Assembly: GCF_001293125.1 (NCBI RefSeq)
Contig: NZ_CP009312.1
Location: forward strand, 556,192-620,191
Reading direction: 5' to 3'
From: Lawsonella clevelandensis
GTDB lineage: Bacteria > Actinomycetota > Actinomycetes > Mycobacteriales > Mycobacteriaceae
Length of the DNA: 64,000 nt
The notes beneath the pieces were generated by a model. The model saw only the letters and a program-made list of their open reading frames with translations. It was not told where the DNA came from and searched no databases. The position numbers and the translations under genes are program-made. This document shows, one piece after another, positions 16,721-28,695 of this stretch (position 1 is its first letter; every line of letters begins with the position of its first letter).

Positions 16721-17881
16721 TTAGTGGACGGTCAGTTCGACGCGCTGGAATTCCTTCAGCGACGTGAAACCACACTTGGCCATTGAGCGACGCAGGCCAC
16801 CGGCCAGGTCGCAGGTACCGAATGGCTCAGAGGACGGACCGTGCAGCACAACCTCCAGGGAGGGGCCTTCATAGTCTTCGCCATCTGCTTCGTAGTCGAC
16901 CATCAGTGGGACGATGGCACCACGCGGGTTGGCAGGATGGCCGGCCACGATCGGCCAGTACACACCCTTACCCGCGGCTTCCTGAGCCTGGGCAAGCAGC
17001 GGGCCGGCCATAACGGCGTCAGCACCGCAGGCAATCGCCTTGGCGATATCACCGGAGGAGTTCACGTCGCCGTTGGCGATAACGTGCACGTAGCGGCCGC
17101 CGGATTCTTCCATGTAGTCGCGGCGGGCAGCTGCAGCATCGGCGATAGCGGTCGCCATCGCAACGTTGATACCCAGCACCTCGCCGGTGGTGGTGATAGC
17201 GTCAGTGGCACCGTAGCCCACAACGATACCGGCCGCGCCGGTGCGCATCAGGTGCATAGCAGTGTGGTAGTTGACGCAGCCGCCGACGACCACCGGAATA
17301 TCGGTGCCGCGCACCAGCTCTTTAATGTCGAGGGGCAATTCCTCGCCTTCCCACACGTACTGGGCAGACACCATGGTGCCCTGCACGAAGAGAATATCCA
17401 TGCCGGCCTGTACCAGCAGCGGACCGAGTTCGCGGGCATGCTGAGGAGAGACGCGGACGGCCGTCACCACGCCAGCATCGTGAATCTTTTTCACTGCGGC
17501 GACGAGGAGTTCTTCCTTGATGGGTTCGCGGCTGAGCTCCTGCAGCAGAGCCACTGCGGTGGAGGGGTCATCAGATTCGAGAGCAGCCTTGCGGACCTCA
17601 GCGATCTTTTCCTCGGCATTCTCCCAGCGGGCCCACAAGCCTTCTGCGTTAAAGACACCGAGGCCACCGTTCTTGCCCATTTCGATAACGAACTCGGGGG
17701 AGGCAAGGGCGTCCGAAGCGTCGGCGACAAAGGGAACGTCAAACTGGTAGGCGTCCATCCGCCAATCCAGGGACACCTCACGGTGGCTGCAGAGAGGGCG
17801 CGAGGGCACCAGGCTAATGTCTTCGAGTTCATAAGTGCGAACGGCCTCGCGACCAATTCCGATTTCTACGACGTCACGCAT
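16721..17881 (-). CDS. guaB3: GuaB3-family IMP dehydrogenase-like protein
   Basis: The 386-residue TIM barrel belongs to the GuaB3 family, found next to guaB in actinobacteria. It has no CBS domains. The phosphate-binding segments GGRYVHVIANGDVNSSGDIA and AIACGADAVMAGP are conserved. In IMP dehydrogenases the catalytic loop contains Cys (GSICTT), but here the equivalent loop is GYGATDAITTTGEVLG with no Cys, so the normal thioimidate chemistry cannot take place at that position. The family's physiological reaction is poorly settled. ATG 17881 follows GGAG at 11 bases, and the gene is 18 bases from the end of guaB, so the two are co-transcribed. Confidence 0.9.
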   Translation of the reverse strand: MRDVVEIGIGREAVRTYELEDISLVPSRPLCSHREVSLDWRMDAYQFDVPFVADASDALASPEFVIEMGKNGGLGVFNAEGLWARWENAEEKIAEVRKAALESDDPSTAVALLQELSREPIKEELLVAAVKKIHDAGVVTAVRVSPQHARELGPLLVQAGMDILFVQGTMVSAQYVWEGEELPLDIKELVRGTDIPVVVGGCVNYHTAMHLMRTGAAGIVVGYGATDAITTTGEVLGINVAMATAIADAAAARRDYMEESGGRYVHVIANGDVNSSGDIAKAIACGADAVMAGPLLAQAQEAAGKGVYWPIVAGHPANPRGAIVPLMVDYEADGEDYEGPSLEVVLHGPSSEPFGTCDLAGGLRRSMAKCGFTSLKEFQRVELTVH

Positions 17882-17899
17882 AGCTTTGTCGTCTCCTTC

Positions 17900-19450
<1,551 letters not shown>

Positions 19451-19556
19451 TCATCAAGCGTTCTAGCCCCTAAGAATACCCGCCCAGGTGGTGAACTACG
19501 AAGTGAAAGCTGATGGTTCTCCAGCGGGGCAGAGAAAAGCGAACTAACGTGAGGTT

Positions 19557-19967
19557 ATGGGCACACCGCCTGCACCATTGGAGCTACCGCCGGACCCGTT
19601 CCTCGGGCCCGATGATCCTGCTACTGTGCTCGTTCCGGCTCTCCCCCACGAGCACCACGCGGCCCTCACCCCCACCGAAAGTGCTGAGGTGTGTGAAGAG
19701 CTCGAAGATATCCGTCTCTTCCAAGCAATTTTGGCCCCCCACGGCATCCGCGGCATTGCCGAATCCTGCAACGATTGCCAGGATATTCACTACTTCGACT
19801 GGGAGATCCTGCTAGCTATCTACGAGCAACTTCTCACAGAAGGCTCGAGCCAACCACACGAACCGCTCCTCAACGCAGATCCCACCGAATACGTCACCTG
19901 GGATTACTGCCGAGGGTATTGTGACCACGTGCGTTTTCAGACCCCTAACCCCTTCCGCATGTGCTAA
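19557..19967 (+). CDS. DUF5319 family protein (Rv3412-like)
   Basis: A 136-residue protein of unknown function, matching by position and features the DUF5319 family that lies beside guaB and sigD in Mycobacteriales. It starts with a Pro-rich segment, has a helical middle (SAEVCEELEDIRLFQAILAP), then CNDCQDIHYFDW and a C-terminal YCRGYCDHV. The two Cys pairs could bind metal or form disulfides; this is inference. No signal peptide or membrane segment. ATG 19557 follows GAGG. It is transcribed away from guaB. Confidence 0.75.
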   Translation: MGTPPAPLELPPDPFLGPDDPATVLVPALPHEHHAALTPTESAEVCEELEDIRLFQAILAPHGIRGIAESCNDCQDIHYFDWEILLAIYEQLLTEGSSQPHEPLLNADPTEYVTWDYCRGYCDHVRFQTPNPFRMC

Positions 19968-20014
19968 CCCAGTCGCAGCAGGAAAAGCGGGGAAAACGGG
20001 GAAAACCCTACTCG

Positions 20015-21037
20015 CTAGCGCAGTGGCACAAGCGGCGAGAGAGGTTCATCCAGAGATGACACTGTGGGGGAACGCTGAGGCTGCACCTGCGAAGAGTGTG
20101 CACTACCAGAGGAACTCTTCTCGCTCGAGGGGGAACCGGTGAGGTTATCCGTCACGGACGATGGCTTCTCTGCCACCGACGAATCGTGCTCCGCAGACTC
20201 CACATCGGACACCTTTGTACTTTCTGACGCGGATGCCTCATCTCGGTCCTTCCTCTCCACAGAGATGCTGGACGTGCTCTCCGGAGACGTTATGCCGTTA
20301 GGGGTCTTCTTGGTTCCGTTCACCTGAGACTGATCGTCGGCTCCGCTGACCTCCTTGCGAGTGGCATCCAGCCGCTTCTGCACATCGACGCGGCGGGATT
20401 CTGCCCCAATACCGTCTATCTTGGTTTGTACCCGGTCAAGAACTCGGAGCGCTTCCTGATCCTGGCCTGAATCTGCCAGGGAGCGGGCGCGGTCAATGTC
20501 CTGATTCAGGTATGTCGCCAGTTCAATGTCATTTGCGTTGCTAGTAAAGAGCGCACGGTTAACCGACCACAGTGGGTCGTTAAGACCGGCCGACTGAATA
20601 GCAATGGTAAGGCCACCCGCCGCCAGGATAAGGAAGGCGGCTGCACCCGAGACGGCCCGCACGGCTTCCCGGCGCCACGAGGAAAAACGGGGGTGCTTCC
20701 GAATATCCACCACGGTACTGTCTGTAGCATCGGCAACGGCGCCTCCGTTGTGGGCAGCTGGCTGCGGGGCGGGGACATCGTCCGAGAGACCCAGCAGAGA
20801 ATCGAGCGTGGGGGTGGGAGGAATCGGAGCGGCTCCGATAGTGCCGCGCCAGTCCGTGAAAAGCAAGGTGAGCTCTGGTGCTACGTCATCGCGACCAGTA
20901 GGGGTTTGCCCTGCTGCAAGGAAGTCGAAGTAACGATCCGCTGCCCGGAGGGCCAACAAATCGTCGTCGCCCGTCGTTGTGGGCTGCGCCGGTGCCGTCG
21001 TCAATTCCGGCTGTGGGGTGGTGCGATCGTGCTCCAT
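20015..21037 (-). CDS. rsdA: Anti-sigma-D factor RsdA
   Basis: RsdA holds SigD inactive at the membrane. The N-terminal sigma-binding segment reads DDLLALRAADRYFDFLAAG (about residues 25-43), as in mycobacterial RsdA. A single membrane helix (AAAFLILAAGGLTIAIQ) lies near residues 130-150. The outer part has a helical repeat-like region (DIDRARSLADSGQDQEAL) and a long Ser/Glu/Asp-rich tail of about 110 residues, probably disordered. The start ATG overlaps the sigD stop (TAATG), so translation is coupled. The pairing with sigD is known from Mycobacterium; the signal released by proteolysis here is unknown. Confidence 0.88.
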   Translation of the reverse strand: MEHDRTTPQPELTTAPAQPTTTGDDDLLALRAADRYFDFLAAGQTPTGRDDVAPELTLLFTDWRGTIGAAPIPPTPTLDSLLGLSDDVPAPQPAAHNGGAVADATDSTVVDIRKHPRFSSWRREAVRAVSGAAAFLILAAGGLTIAIQSAGLNDPLWSVNRALFTSNANDIELATYLNQDIDRARSLADSGQDQEALRVLDRVQTKIDGIGAESRRVDVQKRLDATRKEVSGADDQSQVNGTKKTPNGITSPESTSSISVERKDRDEASASESTKVSDVESAEHDSSVAEKPSSVTDNLTGSPSSEKSSSGSAHSSQVQPQRSPTVSSLDEPLSPLVPLR

Positions 21038-21726
21038 TACTCTCCTCCTTTCCTTCTATGGGGAGCGCTCTTAGAGGCGGTAGAGCTCTCCGGTGTGGTG
21101 GTTTCGACTGCCGGGGCAGCAGCTGCGATTGCTGCCTCTTCAGCGTCCTGTGCGACACGACGCCGACGGTCGTACTCCTTCCGGAGCTTGGCGAGGGCCC
21201 GGTACTGTGCGACACGGACGGCGCCCGGGGTGGACTGCAGCACTGCCGCTGTTTCAGCCGCGGACATACCGACAATGACACGCAAACGGATAATCTCACG
21301 CGCTGATGGAGAAAGCGTGTTGAGGAGATCCTCCACCTCGGCAGAACTCTCGTTGTGCAGCGCTAGAGTTTCCGGTCCTTCGCCTTCATCAAGGATGTCG
21401 GCGCTGTCATCTAGAACATCGTTGGGATGACGGAAAGCGTTACGTTTTGCATCCGCAACTTTATGGGCAGCAATTCCGTAAACGAAGGCCATAAAAGGAT
21501 AGCCCTGCTCCTGGTACTTGGGAAGCCCAGTGACCACTGCCAAACAGATCTCTTGGGCAACGTCATCAGCTGCTGCATATCCCGGTGTGGCCCATGTAAT
21601 GCGCGCACGGCAGTAGGACACAATGGCCGGGAAAATCTCCCGTAGCAACTCATTTGTGGCGGCAGCATCACCTTCGCGCGCGGCAACCACCAAGGGAGCC
21701 AGGCGATCGTCGGCAGCTGCGGCCAT
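21037..21726 (-). CDS. sigD: RNA polymerase sigma factor SigD (ECF group)
   Basis: A 229-residue ECF sigma factor. Region 2 contains YAAADDVAQEICLAVVTGLP and the -10-recognition helix; region 4 contains LSPSAREIIRLRVIVGMSAAE with the helix-turn-helix TPGAVRVAQYRALAKLR. The C-terminus has an Ala/Thr/Ser-rich extension. The ATG at 21726 has GGAGG at good spacing; the frame extends six codons further upstream, but that start has no ribosome site. It is followed directly by rsdA. In M. tuberculosis SigD controls ribosomal and chaperone-related genes; here only the gene arrangement supports this. Confidence 0.9.
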   Translation of the reverse strand: MAAAADDRLAPLVVAAREGDAAATNELLREIFPAIVSYCRARITWATPGYAAADDVAQEICLAVVTGLPKYQEQGYPFMAFVYGIAAHKVADAKRNAFRHPNDVLDDSADILDEGEGPETLALHNESSAEVEDLLNTLSPSAREIIRLRVIVGMSAAETAAVLQSTPGAVRVAQYRALAKLRKEYDRRRRVAQDAEEAAIAAAAPAVETTTPESSTASKSAPHRRKGGE

Positions 21727-21828
21727 TGTCTGTCCTCCACACATTAGGGGCTAGGCGCGTAGTTGGCCCAGCACAAGCTTACGAGAGCACCCTAAACTAT
21801 TGCTCCCATACTGTCACAATAATGGAGT

Positions 21829-22731
21829 TTAGTGGAGAGAAGCGGCTGCCCCGCGTTCGACCAGCTCTTTTTCTAGCTCCTCGCAGGTACCATTCCAGCG
21901 TGTTGCCTCTTCGCTGCCATCCTCGGCAAGATCACGGAGCAGCAGAGAGGCTGCCCATTGAAGCGGCACGAAGCCTTCATTTTTCGCTTCCTGGTAAGCA
22001 CGTTCGGCTTTCTTCACTGCTGCTGCAGTGTCGGTTCCCGACCAAGCGGCTGCGTCAATGAGTAACGACTTCACATGATGGCGTGCGGAGAACCACTCCC
22101 CTGACAGTTCAGCCCCTTGCAATGCGCAGGCCTGCGCATGTTCCCAACGGTCTTCTGCAATAGCCACTTCGGTACTCACCCACGCGTGGCGAATCACTAC
22201 CCGCGGAGTATTAAGCCCGCAGTAACCCCACATGGAATTCGTGGGGTCTTCACCAACGGCAGTCTCAAGCTCGGGTGGGAAACTCATCTCGTGAAGGGCA
22301 ACAAGTACCTCATCCCCCTTGTCAACAAAGGTTCGGGCGTTGCCGGAGACGTCCAGGCCCAGACTATCTGCCGCCCGTCCGGAGGTGGCATCGGCGAGCG
22401 CCAAAAGCCGTAGGTAAGCTGCTGTTTCTACCTGCATGCAGCCCTTCTCGCAGGGGAGATCTTGGGCCAGCAGTTCGATAGCTTTCTCGTCCAGCGTGGC
22501 AGCAGTGGCGTGGTTTCCCATCTGTCGCTGCCACGATGCTTGGGAAGAGAGGCAAAGGGAGGCCAGCAGATATCCATCTGGGGAGGGAAGGTTCTGGCAG
22601 TCTTCCATGACGGAGGACAGTTGTTCGGTCGCTGCCCCGTAGTAGCCTAATCCGGCTACTTCCACGGCATTCCACCAGCGTTGTGCGCACTGCCAGGTCG
22701 GTTTGGTGAGCTGTGAACTCTGCGAGGGCAT
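21829..22731 (-). CDS. Helical (TPR-like) protein of unknown function
   Basis: I do not recognise a family. The 300-residue protein appears mostly alpha-helical with repeated Ala/Leu-rich helix pairs (for example LASLCLSSQASWQRQMGNH, TAAYLRLLALADATSG and AERAYQEAKNEGF), suggesting a TPR-type scaffold. It contains no signal peptide, membrane segment or recognisable active site. ATG 22731 has GGAGGA just upstream. It lies between groEL1 and sigD in the same direction, 206 bases after groEL1, so a role in stress response or protein handling is possible but unproven. Confidence 0.6.
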   Translation of the reverse strand: MPSQSSQLTKPTWQCAQRWWNAVEVAGLGYYGAATEQLSSVMEDCQNLPSPDGYLLASLCLSSQASWQRQMGNHATAATLDEKAIELLAQDLPCEKGCMQVETAAYLRLLALADATSGRAADSLGLDVSGNARTFVDKGDEVLVALHEMSFPPELETAVGEDPTNSMWGYCGLNTPRVVIRHAWVSTEVAIAEDRWEHAQACALQGAELSGEWFSARHHVKSLLIDAAAWSGTDTAAAVKKAERAYQEAKNEGFVPLQWAASLLLRDLAEDGSEEATRWNGTCEELEKELVERGAAASLH

Positions 22732-22937
22732 TCTTCCTCCTTATGGGTAGCCGATCTCTGGACCAACTAACTCTGTTGGTTCTCAGGCTACCCGCTTTAC
22801 GGTGGCGGCTGGAGAATTTCTCAACCCCGCTGTGTTGTCCGTACTCGGGCTGCAACTATGCGGCAGCCGGCCGACAAACAACCAACGGGGTTGAGGGTAG
22901 CAACAATATTTACGGTGTAAAGAGTGGGGATACTGAC

Positions 22938-24572
<1,635 letters not shown>

Positions 24573-24664
24573 TCACGATATAGTTCCGCAGGCACTCACA
24601 ACTGGATCGCCAGCATGGTGAGTGTCCTGCGGAAACTGTGGTTTATGTGGTGATGGGGCTGACG

Positions 24665-24961
24665 TTACTTGGTGACGACAGCAAGCAGATCACGAGCGGA
24701 CAGAATGAGGTATTCCTCACCGTCGTACTTGATTTCAGTTCCGCCGTACTTGCTGTACAGGACGATGTCGCCTTCCTTGACGTCGAGCGGAATGCGGCGT
24801 TCGCCGTCTTCATCCCAGCGGCCGGGGCCGACTGCCACGACGGTTGCCTCGAGCGGCTTTTCCTTAGCGGAATCCGGAATCACCAGACCGGAAGCGGTGG
24901 TGGTCTCAGCCTCGATGGCTTGAACGAGAATCTTGTCCTCGAGCGGCTTAATTTTCGCCAC
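24665..24961 (-). CDS. groES: Co-chaperonin GroES
   Basis: The 98-residue Cpn10 caps the GroEL ring. Typical blocks are [11 protein letters not shown], the mobile loop near [17 protein letters not shown], and [20 protein letters not shown] place the start at GTG 24961 ([10 protein letters not shown]), behind GGAGGG; the frame is open seven codons further, but the extra residues are not part of the family. First gene of groES-groEL1, with CIRCE elements about 70-115 bases upstream. Confidence 0.97.
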   Translation of the reverse strand: MAKIKPLEDKILVQAIEAETTTASGLVIPDSAKEKPLEATVVAVGPGRWDEDGERRIPLDVKEGDIVLYSKYGGTEIKYDGEEYLILSARDLLAVVTK

Positions 24962-25032
24962 GATGACCCTCCATAAGATCAATCAGTAGTTCAACGTTAT
25001 GCGCTAGGAGCACGCTAACCGTCGCGGGTAGC

Positions 25033-25077
25033 TAGCACGCTCAGTGCTAATTAGCACTCTACATTCATGAGTGCCAG
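25033..25077 (-). promoter_or_regulatory. Tandem CIRCE (HrcA-binding) elements upstream of groES
   Basis: At 25051-25077 TTAGCACTC is followed after nine bases by GAGTGCCAG, two mismatches from the CIRCE consensus TTAGCACTC-N9-GAGTGCTAA. Immediately next to it, 25033-25049 forms a second perfect inverted repeat TAGCAC-N5-GTGCTA that uses the same half-site bases with a shorter spacer. HrcA repression of groES-groEL1 is therefore expected. Confidence 0.8.
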
Positions 25078-25199
25078 CCTTCAACATCTCTCAGGGCAAG
25101 AACTCGGCAGATTTATGAGCACAAACTAACCCCATGGGAACTATTTGGGCATGCGCAGCGTTCTGATTAATGAAGACAGACCGCATTAAGGAGATGATG

Positions 25200-25655
25200 A
25201 TGGGCGAGAAATACAGCACCCCTGAGAGCTCTTACCCAACAGCACCCACCATGCCATTACCCCCGCTGAGTGCTGACGGGGCAACAATGGCACATATTTA
25301 TCCGCTTGCTGCGGAAAGCTATCCCTCCCCACCTATTCCCGCAGATAGCTCTGCACTCGCTCCTACACAGTACGGACGTGCTCCCTCGGCGGTTAATACC
25401 CTGGCGATCGCAGCTTTCGTCCTGGGAATTGTCAGCTGGGTCATCCCTATTCTCATGCCAGTAAGTATTATCGCCGCCGTGGTATGCGGACATCTAGCAC
25501 TCAAACAGATCAGCCACGAACCGCACCAGGAAGGACGTTCTCTCGCCGTCACCGGTCTCGTCCTGGGCTACCTTCCCCTTGCCTTCATCGCACTCGCCGT
25601 CATTCTCGCTACTATTGCTGTCATAGTGTTTCTACTAGCCGGACTTGCCGTCTAA
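25200..25655 (+). CDS. DUF4190 membrane protein, copy 1
   Basis: A 151-residue protein with a Pro/Ala/Ser-rich cytoplasmic N-terminus (about 65 residues) and a DUF4190 domain with hydrophobic helices at about 70-105 and 120-150, joined by CGHLALKQIS. This domain is common in small actinobacterial membrane proteins of unknown function. Three ATGs occur in a row; the third (25200) has AAGGAG six bases upstream and is the best start. It is followed 15 bases later by a second DUF4190 gene, so they form an operon of paralogues. It is transcribed divergently from groES. Confidence 0.8.
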   Translation: MGEKYSTPESSYPTAPTMPLPPLSADGATMAHIYPLAAESYPSPPIPADSSALAPTQYGRAPSAVNTLAIAAFVLGIVSWVIPILMPVSIIAAVVCGHLALKQISHEPHQEGRSLAVTGLVLGYLPLAFIALAVILATIAVIVFLLAGLAV

Positions 25656-25669
25656 ATTCGAGGAGCATC

Positions 25670-26086
25670 GTGTACTACAACGATCCATACGCCAACGGGA
25701 ACTATGGGAATGGCCCCTACCCGACCTACCCCCAGGGCCCCAGCCTCAATGGCGGCTACCCCTATCTGCCTGGCCCCCAAACCACAAACAGCCTTGCAAT
25801 TGCGGCCTTTGTCCTGGCGATGATGCAGTTCTTCACCGTCATCACAGTGATCCCTGCCATCATCTGCGGCCACATCGCGCTCGGTCAGATTAAACAATAT
25901 GGTAGTAGCGGGCGTGGACTGGCAATTGCAGCCCTCGTCATCAGCTATGTCTTCCTCGGCATCCTAGTACTGGCCCTCACCCTTATCCTTCTTGGCGTTT
26001 TTGGCAGTTTCGCCGCTTTGATGGACGAAGCAAGCGGCACAGGCGGAAGCTACGCCATGGCACTTATGCCGCTCCTGCAGGTCTAA
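25670..26086 (+). CDS. DUF4190 membrane protein, copy 2
   Basis: A 138-residue paralogue of the preceding gene: a Tyr/Asn/Gly/Pro-rich N-terminus (YNDPYANGNYGNGPYPTYPQ), then two hydrophobic segments around the shared motif CGHIALGQI. The start is GTG 25670, behind GAGGAG. Function unknown. It ends 20 bases before the convergent tsaD. Confidence 0.8.
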   Translation: MYYNDPYANGNYGNGPYPTYPQGPSLNGGYPYLPGPQTTNSLAIAAFVLAMMQFFTVITVIPAIICGHIALGQIKQYGSSGRGLAIAALVISYVFLGILVLALTLILLGVFGSFAALMDEASGTGGSYAMALMPLLQV

Positions 26087-26105
26087 AACAGCCCTCCGGC
26101 TATCA

Positions 26106-27251
26106 CTAGCCTTGCACTAACGACACTTCAACAGGTAGACCCGGGTCCGCTGCACACGTCAGCGGGGTCGGGTTTGCCCCATTTGCGATCAAATAACTCG
26201 CGGCAGCTGCAATCATGGCCCCATTGTCAGTGCAATAGTGCGGGCTAGGAACGCGCAATGTAATACCCGCTTTCGCACAGCGCTCCGCTGCCAGCTCTCG
26301 AAGCCGCGAGTTGGCAGCCACACCCCCACCCACAATCAACGTATCCGCCCCAGTGTCCTGGCAAGCACGCAGCGCCTTCGCGGTCAACACATCCGCAACT
26401 GCCTCCTGGAAGCTCGCACACAAGTCGGCCGCGTCCACCGTCTCCCCCGCCGCTTCAACCGTCTCCACATGCCGCGCCACCGCCGTCTTCACACCAGAGA
26501 ACGAGAAGTTATAGCGGTCATCCTGCTGCCGCATCATGCCACGTGGGAATGCAATCGCCTGCGGATTACCTTCTTTCGCCAAAGCATCAATAAGCGGACC
26601 ACCCGGGTAGCCCAGCCCCAGCAAACGTGCCACCTTGTCGTAGGCTTCGCCAGCAGCATCATCCACCGTCGTGCCCATCTCCTCCATCGGCTCATAGAGG
26701 CTCCGTACCCGCAACAACTGGGTATGGCCGCCGGACACCAGCAAAGCAATCGCATTCGTCGCCGCCCCATGTTGGAACGCATCCACTGCCACATGGCCCG
26801 CCAAATGGTTCACCCCATAGAAGGGCACACCCCACCCGGCAGCATAGGCCTTGGCAGCGGCTGCCCCCACCAACAATGCACCCGCCAAACCAGGTCCCAC
26901 CGTCGCCGCCACCATATCGGGCTTCTCAATACCAGCCTCCGCCAACGCCGCATGCATCGTCGGCACCAGCGCCTCCAAATGTGCACGGGAGGCAATCTCC
27001 GGCACCACACCCCCAAAACGGCGGTGTTCCTCCATCGAAGACGCCACCTGATCAGCGATAAGCTCAACCAACAGGGGTTCACCCTCACGTAATGTCACGC
27101 GGGCGATACCAACACCGGTCTCATCGCAGGAGCTTTCCAGACCCAACACCGTAAACGAATCACCCGAGGCCCACTGGGTGCGGTCAATGCTGGACATCAC
27201 CTCACGTGGCGAAGCTGCGTCACGGGCCGCGGAAGTCATCGCGTCGTTCAT
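26106..27251 (-). CDS. tsaD: tRNA threonylcarbamoyladenosine synthase TsaD
   Basis: TsaD transfers threonylcarbamoyl from its AMP adduct to A37 of ANN-decoding tRNAs. The ASKHA fold starts [15 protein letters not shown], the metal-binding histidines are in [10 protein letters not shown], and the nucleotide site includes [11 protein letters not shown]. The C-terminal [13 protein letters not shown] is conserved. The reading frame is open to 27305, but ATG 27251 (or GTG 27254) follows AAAGGAG and removes a non-conserved leader. The protein of 381 residues has a longer N-terminus than usual. Last gene of the glmS-to-tsaD run; it needs TsaB and TsaE from the same run. Confidence 0.95.
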   Translation of the reverse strand: MNDAMTSAARDAASPREVMSSIDRTQWASGDSFTVLGLESSCDETGVGIARVTLREGEPLLVELIADQVASSMEEHRRFGGVVPEIASRAHLEALVPTMHAALAEAGIEKPDMVAATVGPGLAGALLVGAAAAKAYAAGWGVPFYGVNHLAGHVAVDAFQHGAATNAIALLVSGGHTQLLRVRSLYEPMEEMGTTVDDAAGEAYDKVARLLGLGYPGGPLIDALAKEGNPQAIAFPRGMMRQQDDRYNFSFSGVKTAVARHVETVEAAGETVDAADLCASFQEAVADVLTAKALRACQDTGADTLIVGGGVAANSRLRELAAERCAKAGITLRVPSPHYCTDNGAMIAAAASYLIANGANPTPLTCAADPGLPVEVSLVQG

Positions 27252-27317
27252 CACTTTCTGCTCCTTTGGAGAAGTCGTTACCGCTGGCGTGTAGTGCAGG
27301 TTCACAAGGCCGCCGGG

Positions 27318-27854
27318 CTATCTTTCGGAAACAAGCGGTGGACGGCGCATGACGACAGCATCCGTCCCAATCGGCTGGTAGTAATTCGGGCGGATACCGA
27401 CCACTTCGAAACCGCACGACTTGTACAAGTTAATCGCCCGCTCATTGTCCGCGCGAACCTCCAAAAAGACTGTCCCCTGCTCCGTCCCCTCCAACAATGC
27501 CGAGAACAACGCACGGCCCCAGCCGCAGCTTTGCACCTTCGGACTTACCGCAATCGTGAGTACCTCATATTCCGGAAAATCCCCTGGGGCGCCCCGTTGG
27601 CCGCAACCAGCAAAGCCCACCAACTGGCCTGGTTCGAGCGACGGCTCCACTTCAATCTGCGCCTCCGCCAGATCCTCTGCGGAAGCCACCCGCAGTGCCA
27701 GATAGCGAGTGGCAGGCTGGTTGATCTCTTCTCGGAAAGACTGCTCACTCCACGGACTTTCTGCGGCAAAAACATTCGCTTCTAGCTCGGCGCAAGCGGG
27801 CGCATCCGCCAAGTAGAGCGGTCCGATACGGCAGAGACATTCACGGGTTGTCAT
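27318..27854 (-). CDS. rimI: Ribosomal-protein-alanine N-acetyltransferase RimI-like
   Basis: A 178-residue GNAT acetyltransferase between tsaB and tsaD, the usual rimI position. The acetyl-CoA segment is TIAVSPKVQSCGWGRALFSA and the C-terminal part has LEVRADNERAINLYKSCGF, as in RimI, which acetylates the N-terminus of protein S18 and other proteins. The Q/RxxGxG/A loop is unusual (SCGWGRA). Starts at ATG 27854, four bases after the tsaB stop. Confidence 0.9.
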   Translation of the reverse strand: MTTRECLCRIGPLYLADAPACAELEANVFAAESPWSEQSFREEINQPATRYLALRVASAEDLAEAQIEVEPSLEPGQLVGFAGCGQRGAPGDFPEYEVLTIAVSPKVQSCGWGRALFSALLEGTEQGTVFLEVRADNERAINLYKSCGFEVVGIRPNYYQPIGTDAVVMRRPPLVSER

Positions 27855-27858
27855 CGTG

Positions 27859-28680
27859 CTAACTTCTTTCCCCCAAACCGGTTATGGCGGCAGATACGGG
27901 GCGGGGTCGTGGCGGCACCGCATCGGGGCGACGAAGGTAGAGCGGCTGGAGAGGGGCAGCAGCGGCACTACTCAGCAATTGCTCCCGCGCCACCATCACC
28001 AACGCTGCAGGGTCGGGATACTCCACATCCACATGGGGACATTGAAAACTGCTGCGGTACTTGCGAGTACCGGCTACACACGCAACACGAGTGACGGAAA
28101 TATCATCAGGCTTATTGACGGCTGGGCCATCCAGACGCGCAGGCACTGCCCAGGCCAGCAATTGTGCAGTATCCCCCTGTGGGCCGGAATCGGCTGTCTC
28201 CAGCACCTCGTCAGCCAGAATGCCCTGCAAAGAATAGGTTGCCCAATACACTTCCCGGCGACGCGCATCCGTCACCACCAGGAGTTTCTGGGCGGCGAGC
28301 ACCCTCTCATCCTGGTTCGTACGGGCCGCCAGTTCCGCCCGGCGAATCTCATCCCACGTGTCAACAGCAATAGCGTCCAAACTGCACACCCCATAGACCG
28401 GAATATGCAGGGCATCGCCTAGTGCGGTGGCGGTGGCCAACCCTACCCGCAGACCAGTAAACGGCCCTGGCCCGGTACCCGCCACAATGGCGTCAACATC
28501 AGCTAGGTCAACCCCGGCATCTGCACAACACTCCAGCACATGCGGGGTGAGGAGCTCGCAGTGCGCCTTAGGATTAATAGTGACGCGCCGCGCCAGCGTG
28601 GTAGGGAATGCTTCCTCTTCCAGGGACACCAGACCCGCAGTCACGGCAGGGGTGGACGTATCCAGGGCAAAGACCAGCAT
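27859..28680 (-). CDS. tsaB: tRNA threonylcarbamoyladenosine biosynthesis protein TsaB
   Basis: TsaB is the inactive ASKHA partner that dimerises with TsaD. The 273 residues begin VFALDTSTPAVTAGLV and include the family block VDAIVAGTGPGPFTGLRVGL. It lies 15 bases after the alr-tsaE fusion and four bases before rimI, so the t6A genes are translated from one message. Confidence 0.93.
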   Translation of the reverse strand: MLVFALDTSTPAVTAGLVSLEEEAFPTTLARRVTINPKAHCELLTPHVLECCADAGVDLADVDAIVAGTGPGPFTGLRVGLATATALGDALHIPVYGVCSLDAIAVDTWDEIRRAELAARTNQDERVLAAQKLLVVTDARRREVYWATYSLQGILADEVLETADSGPQGDTAQLLAWAVPARLDGPAVNKPDDISVTRVACVAGTRKYRSSFQCPHVDVEYPDPAALVMVAREQLLSSAAAAPLQPLYLRRPDAVPPRPRPVSAAITGLGERS

Positions 28681-28695
28681 ACGGGGGCATCCTTT

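Noticed and set aside
22820-22895. 10-bp inverted repeat CTCAACCCCG with a long loop after groEL1
   Set aside because: The arms are 55 bases apart with no T-run; too weak to call a terminator.
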